Assembly: GCA_963575745.1 (NCBI GenBank)
Contig: CAUYUJ010003866.1
Span: 5,001-57,500, forward strand
Origin: Prorocentrum cordatum
Lineage: Eukaryota; Sar; Dinophyceae; Prorocentrales; Prorocentraceae
Direction: 5' to 3'
DNA: 52,500 bases
The notes below the pieces were generated by a model, which saw only the letters and a list, made by a program, of their open reading frames with translations, was not told the DNA's origin and ran no database searches. Of this stretch, positions 10,747 through 22,139 are shown piece by piece. Each line of letters opens with the position of its first letter. Within the stretch, counting starts at the first letter, position 1. The position numbers were made by a program, and so were the translations under genes.

Positions 10747-10941
10747 CTCCTCCTCCTACTCCACCTCTTCCACCTTTTCCTCCGTTTCCTCCTTTTCCTC
10801 CTCCTCCTCCTCCTCCTCCTCCTCCGCCTCCTCCTCCTCCTCCACCTCCTCTTCATATTCGCCTCCATCCTGATCATCATCAACGATGATGGTCGATTAT
10901 CCTCCTCCTCCTCCTCCTCCTCCTCCTCCTCCTCCTCCTCC

Positions 10942-10995
<54 letters not shown>

Positions 10996-11145
10996 CCACC
11001 ACCATCATCATCATCAGCAGCAGCAGCAGCAGCATCAGCATCATCATCATCATCATTATCATCAGCATCATCATCATCAACATCATCATCACCATCATCA
11101 TCACCATCATCATAATCATCCTCATCATCATCATCATCCTCATCC

Positions 11146-11204
<59 letters not shown>

Positions 11205-11245
11205 TGCAGCATCATCTGCAGCATCTGCAGCATCAGCATCATCAT

Positions 11246-11277
<32 letters not shown>

Positions 11278-11317
11278 TCATCATAGTCATAAGCATCACC
11301 ACCACCACCACAACCAC

Positions 11318-11353
<36 letters not shown>

Positions 11354-11632
11354 CATCATCAGTATCAGCATCATCATCAACAACATCAGAATCATCATCA
11401 TCGCCACCACCAGCATCATCATGATCACCAGCATCATCATCATCAGAATCATCATCATCATCATTATCATCATCATAAGCATCATCAGCAGCATATGCAA
11501 CGTCATCAGCATCATCCGCATCCGCATCATCATCATCATCAGCAGCAGCAGCAGCAGCATCAGCATCAGCAGCAGCAGCAGAATCCTCATCATCATCATC
11601 ATCCTCGTCCTCCTCAGCATCAGCGCGATCAG

Positions 11633-11665
<33 letters not shown>

Positions 11666-11704
11666 CACCATCGTCATCGTCATCATCACGATCATCATCA
11701 CCAG

Positions 11705-11736
<32 letters not shown>

Positions 11737-12226
11737 GCATTATCATTATCAGCATCATCAGCATCATCATCATAAGCATCATCATCATCATCAGCAGCAG
11801 CATAATCCTTATCCTCATCCTGATCTTCATCCCCATCATCACGATCATCGTCATCATCATCATCATCATCAGGATCATCATCATGATCAGCATCATCATC
11901 ATCATCATCATCATGTTCAGCATCATCGTCATCATCAGCAGCAGCAGCAACATCATCAGCATCAGCATCATCATCATAATCAACATCAATCCGCATCAAC
12001 ATACGCAACATAATCGTCGTCCTCGCCATCCTTAGTTTCACAAGCACCACAATCACCATCACCAATAGCATCGTCAACAAAAACAAAAAAACAGCATAAG
12101 CAACAACATCATCAAAATCGTCATCATCATCACCATCATCATTGTCATCGTCAGCGTCATCGTCATCAGCATCAGCATCACCATCATCATCAGCAGCAGC
12201 ATAATCACCATCATCGTCATTACCAG

Positions 12227-12266
<40 letters not shown>

Positions 12267-12372
12267 GTCATCGTCATCATCATCAGCATTATCAGCATCA
12301 TCATCATCGTAAGCATCGTCAATCATAATCACCATCATCATCATTATCAGCATCATTAACATCATCATCAGT

Positions 12373-12420
<48 letters not shown>

Positions 12421-12620
12421 GTCATCTTCATCATCATCATCATCGTCAACATTATCAGCATCAGCATCATCATCATCAGCATCAGCATCAGCATCGTCAT
12501 AGCATCTTCACAGCCATCATCATGGTCATCATCTGCATCATCAGCGTCATCATCATCATCATCATCCCAATCCTCATCCTCACAATCACAACCAAAACCA
12601 TTATTACTATCATCATCCCC
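10747..12620. repeat. Compound (TCC)n-(ATC)n microsatellite
   Basis: TCC repeat to about 10940 switches in phase to ATC repeat running to ~12.6 kb, with CAG, CGT and CAC variants. Long frames here read as poly-His, poly-Asp/Ala or poly-Met depending on frame and strand; all are repeat artefacts. Confidence 0.93.
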
Positions 12621-12730
12621 CTGCGCCCCCCACCCCCCTCCTCCCGACAAGGGCGGGATCGCTCCTCCTTCTCTGCATCCTCCCCCCGCCTTGTCGGTCG
12701 TTTCCTAGGTAGGCCCCCACCGATCTTCTG

Positions 12731-12734
<4 letters not shown>

Positions 12735-12767
<33 letters not shown>
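12735..12767. repeat. A33 homopolymer
   Basis: Uninterrupted run of 33 A on the plus strand. It may be a retroposed poly(A) tail or simple slippage; no gene-like sequence precedes it. Confidence 0.9.
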
Positions 12768-12770
<3 letters not shown>

Positions 12771-12893
12771 AGAGGAAACTCAGCCTCCCAAGGCATCCAA
12801 AAACCTCCGAAAGACCCCCAAAGCCACAGAAAACCCACGGGGACCTCCGGCATCATCTGGGAAAAAACACTCCTCGCCTTCGCCCGCCTCAAC

Positions 12894-13083
12894 CTCCTCC
12901 TCCTCCTCCTCCTCCTCCTCCTCCTCCTCCCCCTCCTCCTCCTCCTCCTTCTCACCCTCCTCCTCCTCCTCCCTCCTCCACCACCCCAGTCTCTCCTTCT
13001 CCTACTCCTCCTTCGAAAACATCCGCCAACGACGACGACGCCGACGACGACGCCGCCGCCGCCGACGCCGACGACGACGAGGC
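12894..13083. repeat. (TCC)n then (CGA)n microsatellites
   Basis: TCC repeat to about 13012, then a CGA/CGC array at 13027-13083. A further GGA tract lies at 13195-13250. Confidence 0.85.
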
Positions 13084-13244
13084 CAGGTCGCCTCGCCGTC
13101 AGCGGGCCGGCTCTGCCGCGCGGGCCCTGGGCACGCTGCGGCGAGGGAGGCGGCCGGCCGGTGGCGGCCCCGGGCGGCCCACAATACCGGTCGGAAAGGA
13201 GGAGGAGAAGGAGGAGGAGGTTCTAGCAGGAGGAGGAGGAGGAG

Positions 13245-14040
13245 GAGGACCAGTGTCAACCCAAGACGCATCAACGATGTCGCAATCGACCGCCACTCAA
13301 AGTTCTCGCTTCGTAGGTCCCTACAGCAACTTGTTGTCATTACGGAAGGTCCCCCATTGCAAGACACCCGTCCGAGAACCCTCTATCGTACCAAAACACC
13401 ACGCCTGGGACTGCGTGACAGCTGCGTACTGACAGTCTTAAACCGTGGAAGAACACCACTCCTGGGACTTCAACCATGCGAATCTTTGAAACTGTTACAC
13501 ATACTTAAAACAGCACCCCCCCATCCTTGCAGCTGCTGCAAGGTTTAACACGACTGTGCGCGGCTCTACGGAGAGAGCCACATGTTGAAAACCACGCACC
13601 CGCCATGTTTGAAACTCTTGCATGATTCAAGACGAATGCGCGGGGCGCCCATGAGAACCACATGATACAAATATGTATACAAAAATAATATTCTAGATTC
13701 CGAACGAGAATAGTTGGTATCTAACATAATCGTATAACATACAGATACAGAAATAAAAAAATCATCAAACGCCCTCCATCCCAGAACTTGCTGGAAACTG
13801 TAAAACGGATATGCACGGCGCCAAGGTGAGAGAAACGTTTCGAAAACAACCCGCCCTCCATCCTTGAAGCTGCGGCTCACGTTGAAGACGAATGCACGCG
13901 GCACGAATGCGACATATACATTTTGAGAGGGACCCACCCCCCATCCTTGAAACTGCTGCACATGTCAGGCTTCAGGATCATAAATAATGGGGAAACCTCG
14001 AGCGAAACTCCCAGCCCACACTACCGAGACGTCTGGGAGC
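13245..14040 (+). repeat. Composite 73/83-bp element, copy 1
   Basis: Begins AGGACCAGTG directly after a (GGA)n tract, followed by AACCCAAGACGCATCAACG. It then has degenerate ~73-bp units (CCAAAACACC..CTGGGACT) to about 13490 and ~83-bp units carrying GAGAGCCACAT..TTGAAAA and CCGCCCTCCATCC..AAACTGCTGCACATG to about 13970. A conserved terminal segment (ACGTCTGGGAG..GACAGGGA) ends near 14050. There is no coding frame. Confidence 0.7.
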
Positions 14041-14074
14041 GCGACAGGGAGGAATCAGTGATAAGGAAAAGGGG

Positions 14075-14270
14075 TGGAAGGGAGGAGGGAGGAGGAGGAG
14101 GAGGAGGAGGAGGAGGGGGAGGAGGAGGAGGAAGAGGAGGAGGAGGAGGAGGAAGAGGAGACTCGAGGAGGAGGAGGAGGAGGAGGAGGAAGAGGAGGGG
14201 GAGACGGAGGGAGGAAGAGCAGGAGGAGGAAGGAAGTTCGAAGAGAGGGAGGCTCCAGGAAGTTCGAGGA
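14075..14270. repeat. (GGA)n microsatellite between composite copies
   Basis: GGA/GAGGAA purine array on the plus strand separating the two direct copies of the composite element. Confidence 0.88.
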
Positions 14271-14283
14271 TGAGGGGGGTGAC

Positions 14284-14870
14284 GAGGACCAGTGCAAACC
14301 CAAGACTCATCAACGATGTTGGAATAAACCCTCCGTTCAGGCTCCCTCTCCATAGGCCCCTACAAAGATTCACTCCCACTGGGGAACTGCCCCGTCGGGA
14401 ACGTGCCAAAACACCATTCCCGGGAGTCTAACACCACGAATCAGCCGCACTGTTGCGTTTTGGCGATCCTTGGTCGTGCCAGAGCACCGTTCGTGGGATT
14501 TTACCACCGCGAATCAACGTAATTGTTGCGCCCTGACAACCCTGAACCCTTCCAAACGCAATTTCTGGAACGTTAAACAAGAAAATCCGTGATGTTTAAC
14601 GTATGCGCGCGACGCGAAGGCGAGAGCCACATTTTGAAAAGGCACCGCCCTCGATCCGTTAGGCCCCTGCACATGTTTTACACAAATGCACGCGGAGCTA
14701 AGGCGAGAGCCACATTTTGAAAAGGAGCCGCCCTCCTTTCGTGAAACTGCTGCACATGTTTAAGACGAATGTGCGCGGCACTCAACCGACAGCCACATTT
14801 TGAAAACCACCCGCCCTCAATCCGTGAAACTCTCGAACTCACTATTTAAAACGAATGTGCCCGTCCCGAC
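14284..14870 (+). repeat. Composite 73/83-bp element, copy 2
   Basis: Same start (GAGGACCAGTG, AACCCAAGAC.CATCAACGATG) as copy 1, about 1037 bp downstream. Units of 73 bp can be counted from GTGCC at 14403 and 14476. The GCCACATTTTGAAAA motif recurs at 14626, 14709 and 14792, exactly 83 bp apart each time. It runs directly into the 11-bp array. Confidence 0.75.
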
Positions 14871-15290
14871 CCAAGACGGCCCCGAGATGGTTTCAGGTGC
14901 TCTCCGGGCCCTCCAAGGACCCCCCAAGAAGCCAAAATGGCTCCAAAACCTTCGGAAATCAATGATGTTTGCTTTCTAACCTTTTTGCTTTTGGTGGGCT
15001 TCCGAGGCCTCAAGATGGCCCCAAGACGGCCCAAGAGAGCCCCAAGAGGGGCCCAAGAGGGCGCCAAGAGGGCCCCAAGAGCGCCCAAGAGCACCCCAAG
15101 AGCGCCCCAAGAAGGCCCCAAGAGACAATTGTTGGGCCTCCAAGTGGGGGGACCTGAATTGAAGACCCCGCCCTTTCGAGCGACATGGGCCAAGACGGCC
15201 CCAAGAGAGCTCTCAGACCCGCCCAAATGGCCCAAAGGGGGCCCCTAGAGGGCCCCAAGGGGACCTCCAGAGCCCCAAGATCAACGTTGG
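14871..15290. repeat. 11-bp-unit array (AAGANGGCCCC family), locus 1
   Basis: Successive units of 10-11 bp such as AAGATGGCCCC, AAGACGGCCC and AAGAGGGGCCC, densest at 15010-15130. It abuts the downstream (3') end of the antisense copia-like remnant. Confidence 0.75.
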
Positions 15291-15407
15291 CATGGACACG
15301 CCTCCTCTGGACTGCACCTCGCCACCCGTCGCGCCGGGGCTGGGCTGCCACGGCAACCCCACTGTGGACTTCACTGCTTCGAAACACCACTTGTTTTACA
15401 ACTGCCT

Positions 15408-16040
15408 TTACGGCCATGCCATGGAAATCCGACCGTTCCGCGGCCTGACCAGATCATAAGCTCTTCTCGTTGACTTTCGCCATATACCCAGGCACACTTC
15501 TGATTCCCATCGAGGTTCCAGCGCGCCTCCCGCCGGTTGCTCTTGTCCTGAGGAACATGGCACATGCCACACGCCCCCGTAACGTCTCATTGAACTTGCG
15601 CCCACGACACCGCCCGCGCGCGACCTCGCAATCCATGCCGACGGTGAATACGTCAATCAGCAGTGAAACGCATGACCCCACCCAGAGCATCAGATGGCGA
15701 TCCTCGGTGAGATCGGTCCTATAGTGGGCGCCCACAGCGCTCTTGACGGTTCTGACTTGAACTTCAATGGCAACAAAAGCTCATCCGATGTCTGCTGTAG
15801 CTGCTGAGTCTCCTACCGGGCCGATTGCAACTCCCACGGCTATCGACGCTGCGGATCTCACTGGCTCCGCGACAGCGGCGATGGAAGATTTTCCGTCAAG
15901 GTTGATGGTCACCCCCCTGCGCCCGGTGAAAGATGTCATATGTTCCGCGACGTTGGCCGAGTAAATGTCCACTCCTTCATTGGTTGCCACTCCGCCCCGT
16001 GCCAACTTTGTCTTTGTGCAGCGCATCACTAGCATTGGGT
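15408..16040 (-). pseudogene. Copia integrase remnant, in-frame stop and frameshift
   Basis: The minus-strand frame reads LVMRCTKTKL, GVDIYSANVAEHM, RRGVTINLDGKSSIAA and GPVGDSAATADIG. A TGA (15783-15781) follows, and the same frame then continues AFVAIEVQVRTVKSAV and TEDRHLMLWV, then RCRGRKFNETL. This is the DDE-integrase pattern of copia elements: LDG holds the second acidic residue, SPVGDS-N..E normally supplies the third (E is replaced here), QVRT-K is the following helix, and RGRKF the C-terminal motif. EPRWE..V.LGI appears afterwards in another frame (about 15530). The first catalytic Asp position (MRD in relatives) reads C. Inactive. Confidence 0.62.
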
Positions 16041-16559
16041 TTCCTGGTTCTGCTTCTTGACTTCCCCCTTTTGAATTTCGGTCGCACAGGTGCCCCTGCA
16101 TTGCTGCCGCCCGTCCTCTGCCGGGGCGACTGGCACGTCGCGCGGGCGAGCCCTGCCTCACATTTTGCGCGCCCTTCTCTTGGCCTTACCTCGCGCGCAG
16201 CGAGGGCGCCAGTCGCGACGCAGGACATGGCCGCCGTCGCGATCCTCCAGGTCCGTTCTGCTGGGGCGAGGGTCGCACGTCATTCTCTTGACTTTCGGCA
16301 TCTTCATTTACAGGCACACATTTAACTTCACTCGCGTCGCTTCCACGACGCCCCCGCCACTTTCACCGCTCGCGCGCATTTCATCGGCCCACTGGGGCTC
16401 CGGAGTTGAGTTGAGGCGGATCTCACGAAGGAACCCCTGTCTCGAAGAGTCCTTCTCATGCGTGGCCTCATCCACTTGCTGCACCAGCGGCCCCTCTCCT
16501 CCGGGGACTCGAGCGGCGAATTGGAATCTCTCGCCACGCTCGCGGGTCGCCGCCCGCCT

Positions 16560-16889
16560 GCCCGAGGCCTTCTGCCCAGGGCACCCACGCGACCTGCCGC
16601 GCGAATCCGGATCCAAGACAGCCTCGTCACCAGCTTCAACCACGTCACGCGACGGCCCCAATACTTTCTTAATGCCGGCAACTTGCGAGGGCATTCTGAC
16701 TCCATCGCCTGCAGCGTTCTGCCCCGCCTTTACTCGTCGCCCTCGGCCCTTCGCCGCGGCCCCGCGGGCGGCGCTGCAGCGGCGGCCCTGTTTGGAGGCC
16801 GCCTGCATCATTGGGGCGCGCGCGCCGACATCCAGTGGCCCGACCGCGCCGCACGCTCCTGAGTCGACGGCAACCGCCACAGTCTCCAC
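16560..16889 (-). pseudogene. Copia aspartic protease (retropepsin) remnant
   Basis: The minus-strand frame begins ETVAVAVDSGACGAV, with the D-S-G catalytic triad of retropepsins near 16860. About 60 residues later come SQVAGIKKVLGPSRDVVEAG and VLDPDSRG, matching the FQVA..K.L.SV..M.EAG..V.F layout I recall for dinoflagellate copia proteases. The frame continues open to 16308, where the sequence becomes unrecognisable. The catalytic Asp is present but flap residues look altered. In a live element this enzyme would cleave Gag-Pol; here neighbouring domains are in other frames, so it is a relic. Confidence 0.6.
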
Positions 16890-17279
16890 GTTAGATTATG
16901 GGCTGTCCTTGGGAACTGCGCCCGCTTTCTCCGTCTCGCGCGGCATCCCCACCAATCCGAGACAACGCGCGCAAACGCTATCAATGCAACCAAGGGCCTC
17001 GCAGCGGCCGCAATTCTGGCACGCCGCCCCTTGGGATTTCAATCGTTGCCTCACTTCACGTGCCAGTTGCTTCTTTGATCTGGCCGGCGCTTCCCAGCGC
17101 GCCCCAGGTGGATCAGCGCATGATGGCGAAGCACCCAGAGCCCATTCCCAGCTGAGGCTGCCCAAGAATGCATTACCCGTGTTCGCTGCTGCCTTGCCCA
17201 ACCACGCTGGACACCTGAACGCAGTTGGCCGCCAAGGGACCCTCCTGCACGCACTTGCAGCACTCGCGCTCGCTCAAAG

Positions 17280-17573
17280 TCGCCCACCCCACGCCCGTCC
17301 CGATTGCTCGCCAGCTCCATTAAAATTACCGCAGTTGCCCATGTAGTAGCCCCTGTTGTCAGCAAGGGCATCCTTTGCCTTTGCCGCTGCCATCGCATTA
17401 ACACGCGGCTCTGCAGCCCCTGGCCACGCGGCCCTGCGCGCCGCACTTATAGCATATAACCCTTCCTTCACCTTTACCCCCATCGACTGCGCCCACGTCT
17501 CCTGCACCCCAACCGCTGTCGCCATTCCATCTAGATCGCCACCGTCGCCCATAGACCGCCAACTGCATTCCAC
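17280..17573 (-). pseudogene. gag: Copia gag C-terminal fragment with decayed CCHC knuckle
   Basis: The minus-strand frame ends in ..KDALADNRGYYMGNCGNFNG... GYYMGNCGNFNGAGEQ occupies the place of a CX2CX4HX4C knuckle, but only one Cys survives, so zinc binding would be lost. Position between the gag and protease traces fits. Chance similarity is possible. Confidence 0.3.
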
Positions 17574-17751
17574 ATCAGATCAACCGCGGCAACTTCCCCG
17601 GCAGGCCCCTCGATCAAGGCGCCCCCCACCTTTCCCGCCCCCCCCCTCCCCCCGACGCCCATCGCATCGCTGCCCTGCGCATCGGCGCCCAGCCGCCGTC
17701 TCCGAGCCCGGTCTTCGCGCAGCACATAACGCTTCCGATATAATCCATTGG

Positions 17752-17952
17752 TTAGGGGACGGGGCGACATAAACAATGCCAGTCATCAACCCACCCCCCG
17801 GCGTGGGTCTTCATGGTTTGCACAGAAATTATCTTGAATGGCAAGGGCGACTCACACGACTCACAATATACTTCGAGCTTTTCCTCCAATACACCCCACT
17901 CTTCGAGCTGGACGGATGCGTTACCGATCTTCTTCGGTCTGTCGGAGTTCAT
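17752..17952 (-). pseudogene. gag: Copia gag fragment (trace)
   Basis: A 66-codon minus-strand frame containing VQLEEWGVLEEKLEVY and LPFKIISVQTM. It resembles the central part of dinoflagellate copia Gag proteins, where a W-E..E coiled segment precedes a K-I-x-x-L/V helix. It is isolated from the other domains by stops. The call depends on its place upstream of the protease remnant. Confidence 0.4.
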
Positions 17953-17960
17953 GGCTTGGC

Positions 17961-18938
17961 TAAATTCGTCTTAGCCGAGAGCGTCACACCCGTGACAGCA
18001 GAGGACCACATGTAGATCTTCAAGTATGTCATCCATCCTTCGCTATATTAAAGGCCGCGCGACTTGCCCCTTGCGTCCAGACTCCAGATTTTCGGCTCCG
18101 ATGTACCATGGGTCCTCGTCCAGCTTGTGGGTCCCATTTCCGTCCAAAACGTATTCATCGTCGCGCACGTCTTCTTCTCGCTTCTTTTCTGGCGACGCCT
18201 TGTTGCAGCTCGATGCTGGCATCCCCCCGCTCAGCATTCGCATTGCGTCACCTTCCTCGCCGACTCTCCAATGTTGAACTGAATAATTTGAAAAATCTGG
18301 CGGTTCCCACTGCTGACATGTGCCGGTGCGTTTATCAGTCTGTCGCTCCACTCTCGACATTTCGTCCGATCTCTGCTGGACCTCTTCGAACGTTGGACTG
18401 CTTTCAAATAGATTACGGGCCTTTAGTGAGTTCTGCCCCTGCCAGATTCAAACTTTTCAGACGGCCGAGAGAAGATTAGATTGGTGCTCATAATTTTCGC
18501 AGCCATCCCTTCCAATTCATCTACTCGCAGACTCTTTCGCGCGGTGTCTGATACATGATTGCTTTCGCGGCTGATGATCTAATATCAACGCTAACATCCT
18601 CAACAGTGACATCGCGCGCTTATCGGAATATTCTTGGACACCCGTACGGTCTCGCTATCCAAGGTAATTCGTCAGCACGTCACAATTAGCTTGCTGACCA
18701 ATGTCAACAAACTCGTGGTCACCTTGATTGTACACGATAATACAATGAAGTCCGAAGGTGGCACGATTGTCCTCTATCCATTCGTGCCGTGGGGTAGGTA
18801 TCGCTGTACCGGCTATCGTTGCCATAACCTCGCTCCGCTACAACGCAAAGTTAACAGACCGTTCGTGGTGAAGGTGGGGCTTCTGTTTGCAGTAGGCGGT
18901 CAACGCTTTAATACAAAGGTGTGTCCGACCTCCTTTTC
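17961..18938. other. No gene recognised
   Basis: AT-richer than its surroundings. Short frames on both strands show no family. It may be the decayed 5' part of the antisense copia element, but no LTR or gag start was recognised. Confidence 0.5.
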
Positions 18939-18944
18939 CTCATC

Positions 18945-18976
<32 letters not shown>

Positions 18977-20040
18977 TCGTTGTCCCGCATTCCTCCCGTT
19001 CCTTCTCCATCATCATCCCCCTACCTCGTCGTTTCTCCACGAAGAAGACACCACCAGCGGCGACGCCGACGACGGCAGCGGCAGCGGCGGCGGCGGCGTC
19101 GGTCACCAGACCCACCCCTGGATATCGTCCTGGGATATCCTTTGGTTTTCCGGTTCGATCGAAATACGGTCCGGCTCCGGAGCTCTCCAGCACACCAGCG
19201 ATTTCGCAGCAGCAGCAGCAATCACCTGTCTGCAACAGCCAGGGCGCCGAGATCGAACACACAAGCAATCGAAGCATCACTGCAGCGACCTTGCAGACGT
19301 GCTGCAGCGGATTTTCTGCGTGGATTTCTGCCAATGCAAAACCCCGAAACGGCGAGTGAAAAACGAAATGAATTTCGCGATTTTTTGGGTCGTCATTCCT
19401 GGCCAAAAAAAAAATCCGCGCGAAATTCACCTCGAAATCCGGAACACGATTCTCCGGGACAAGCCGGGGGCCCATCCCACCTTCTCCCGAGCGACATCCG
19501 CTCTGCGGCGTTGGCGCCGTGGGCAAAGTCAGCTCAAAATCGGCCCCCGAAACCCCTCCCGAGATCCAGGAGCACCAGCTCTCAGAGCCGTGCCCCGCCG
19601 CGGCGACGAGGGCCCCTCCCGGAGGCCAGCTGCGCTTCGCGTCAGCTCGCCCTCCTCCGGAGCAGCTGGCCAGGGAGGCCAACGACGACACAAAAAAAAA
19701 CCTCGGACCTCGAAGCCCGCTCGCGATCGGCGGCGGCGAGGACGGCGGCGATGCCCAGGTGCCCGAAGCGAGACAGAGGCACGAATTGGCGCCGCATCGT
19801 CCTCATCGGGAGAGCTCGAACAGCTTCTGGCGGCTCTCCAGCAATAGAGAAAGGACGAACTGCCTCCGCGGATCTCGAAGCAGGACTCGACCTGCACGAT
19901 GTTCTGGCGGTTTCGTGGACCGTCTTCGTGTTGACCTCGTTCTGCAGCGAGGGCGGAACGAAGGCAACACTGTTTAGGTCGAGCCCTGCCTCGAATAGAG
20001 GCCTCCTAGATGGGGTCCGAGTAGATGGGGTCGGAGGATC
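18939..20040. other. Microsatellite edge plus unassigned sequence
   Basis: (TCC)n at 18939-18973, a GGC-rich tract near 19060-19105, then GC-rich sequence with no convincing coding frame. An open minus frame across 18900-19691 is low complexity at its end and matches nothing I know. Confidence 0.5.
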
Positions 20041-20200
20041 GCGCCGCATCGCCGATGCATCGCCGATGCGTCGGCGATGCGTCGCCAATGCGTCGGCGGT
20101 GCGTCGGCGACGCGTCGGAGACGTTGGCGACGCACTGGCGCCGTCGGCGTGGTCACATCGAGCCGCATCGCCGATGCATCGGCGATGCGGCGCCATCCTT
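20041..20200. repeat. GATGCGTCGGC-type array with a 30-bp perfect palindrome
   Basis: Repeated GCATCGCC, GATGCGTC and GGCGATGCG words in both orientations. Bases 20162-20191 form a perfect 30-bp palindrome (15 pairs, no loop). Confidence 0.8.
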
Positions 20201-20388
20201 AGGTCGGGCATGTCCTCCTACAGGCGAAGTCTGGAAGTATAATAAAAAGCAGCCAACACATATCCAAGATGGTCGAAAGCGCACAACACATGGTCACCAG
20301 TCTCCCTTTCCGCTGTTCTTAAACCTTCCTCCTCTAGACGAACATGCACGACTTGACGCCATCCTCAGACCCCCCCCCGCGAGGATGA

Positions 20389-20904
<516 letters not shown>

Positions 20905-21220
20905 CCTGCGGTGGCGGAAGTGGTATCGAAATGCGCCACCCGCATGGCTCCCGCCCGCAGTGGACGGATTCCGTCCGCTCTGGATCTGTGCCCAGGCGGC
21001 CCTGCCTCGAAGCCCGACGGCGGTACGGCGGCCATCGACGGCGATCGGCGGGCGGGCAACGGGCAGCGCTCCCGCGAGCGCCTGGCTCGCCCGAGCGCGG
21101 GCCGCGGGCCGGCGGGGCCCCCGCTCCGTGGCGCGCGCCGTGCGGAGCTCCTCCTGCGGCGGCGGGGGGGGGGGCAGCAGCACGCTGGGCGCTGCCCCTG
21201 CAGGCGAAGGGAAGGGCTCC
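20905..21220. other. GC-rich spacer, no gene
   Basis: Unique-looking GC-rich sequence between the purine array and a long pyrimidine tract. No coding signature. Confidence 0.5.
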
Positions 21221-22139
21221 TCTCGCCCATTCCCCCGGTCCCCCCCCTCCCCCCCCTGGTCCCCTTCCCCGTCGTCTCCCCCCTCCTCCTGCGCTTCCCT
21301 GCCCTCCCCCTCCACTTCCCCCACGCCCCTGCCCCTGCCCCTGCCCCTTCCCCTTCCCCTCCTCTGCCCTTCCCCTCTCCGCAACTGCGGGGGCTATACC
21401 GTTTCTCTGTCATCCTCCTCATGCTCCTCTTCCCTTCCCCTCCCAACCCCTCTTACCTCCCCCTTCCCCCGGCCCCTCCCGCCCCTTCCTGTCCCCATCC
21501 CCCTCCCCTCACCCATCCCCCTCTCCATCCCCATCCCCTCTCCCTCACCCCCTGCAGGTTGGGTTTCTGAAACACTGGCTGAGACTCAGCAGGCGAAGGG
21601 TGCCTGCAGCCAAAGGGTGTCCCAGTCCCACAGCGCCGAGTGGACCCGAGATGGTAAAGTCCGTAAATGACCGCGGGGGGAGGGGCTCATACTCGGTTCC
21701 CCACATTTCTCCTCCTCCTCCTCCTCCTTCTCCTCCTGCCGCCTCCCACGTCCCCCACTCCTCTCCTGCCGTTCCCCTTCCATGCCCTCTCATGCGTTCC
21801 CTTGCCCTCCCTCTCCTCCTCCCCCTCCTTTTCCTATTTCTCCTTCTGCTCTTCCTGATAGTTATCCCCCATCCTCATCTTCCTCGTCTTCCTCCTCCCT
21901 CAACCCTCCTCCCTCCCTCATTCCGCCTCCCCCTCCGTTCTGAACATCATCTGCCTCCTCCGCCCCTCCCTCTCTCCCCTCATCCTCCTCACCCTCCTCC
22001 TCCTCCTCCTCATCATCATCATCATCCTCATCATCATCATCATCATCCTCATCCCTCCTTCTCTCCTCCCCGCCCTCCACCCTTCCCTCCCTCCCTCTCC
22101 GCCGTCCTCCCGCCCCTCGCCCGCCCCCCCCCCCCCCCC
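21221..22139. repeat. Pyrimidine-rich tract ending in C15
   Basis: CCCT, TCC and CTTCCC-rich plus strand, with small ATC blocks at 22008-22052, ending in C15 at 22125-22139. Confidence 0.8.

Larger units (their letters stand above)
15291..17960 (-). mobile_element. Degenerate copia-like LTR retrotransposon internal region, antisense
   Basis: Reading the minus strand from high to low coordinates gives the Ty1/copia order gag trace, zinc-knuckle trace, aspartic protease, integrase. RT and RNase H should come next, but the 11-bp array begins instead, so the element is truncated or replaced there. Frames are broken by stops and shifts throughout. No LTR pair was identified. The upstream end may extend to about 18.9 kb, but nothing recognisable was read beyond 17.96 kb. 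Confidence 0.65.

Noticed and set aside
10698-12650. Long minus-strand frame of ~650 codons (poly-Asp/Met)
   Set aside because: It is the translation of (ATC)n; the plus strand gives equally long poly-His frames. No complex sequence of gene length.
14930-14942. 13-bp match to the core of the dinoflagellate spliced leader (reverse orientation)
   Set aside because: The word AGCCAAAATGGCT is nearly self-complementary and arises as a variant of the local 11-bp repeat unit; flanks do not match the leader.
16090-17346. 418-codon plus-strand frame
   Set aside because: Composition is Pro/Ala/Arg-rich shadow; protease and integrase motifs lie on the opposite strand of the same interval.
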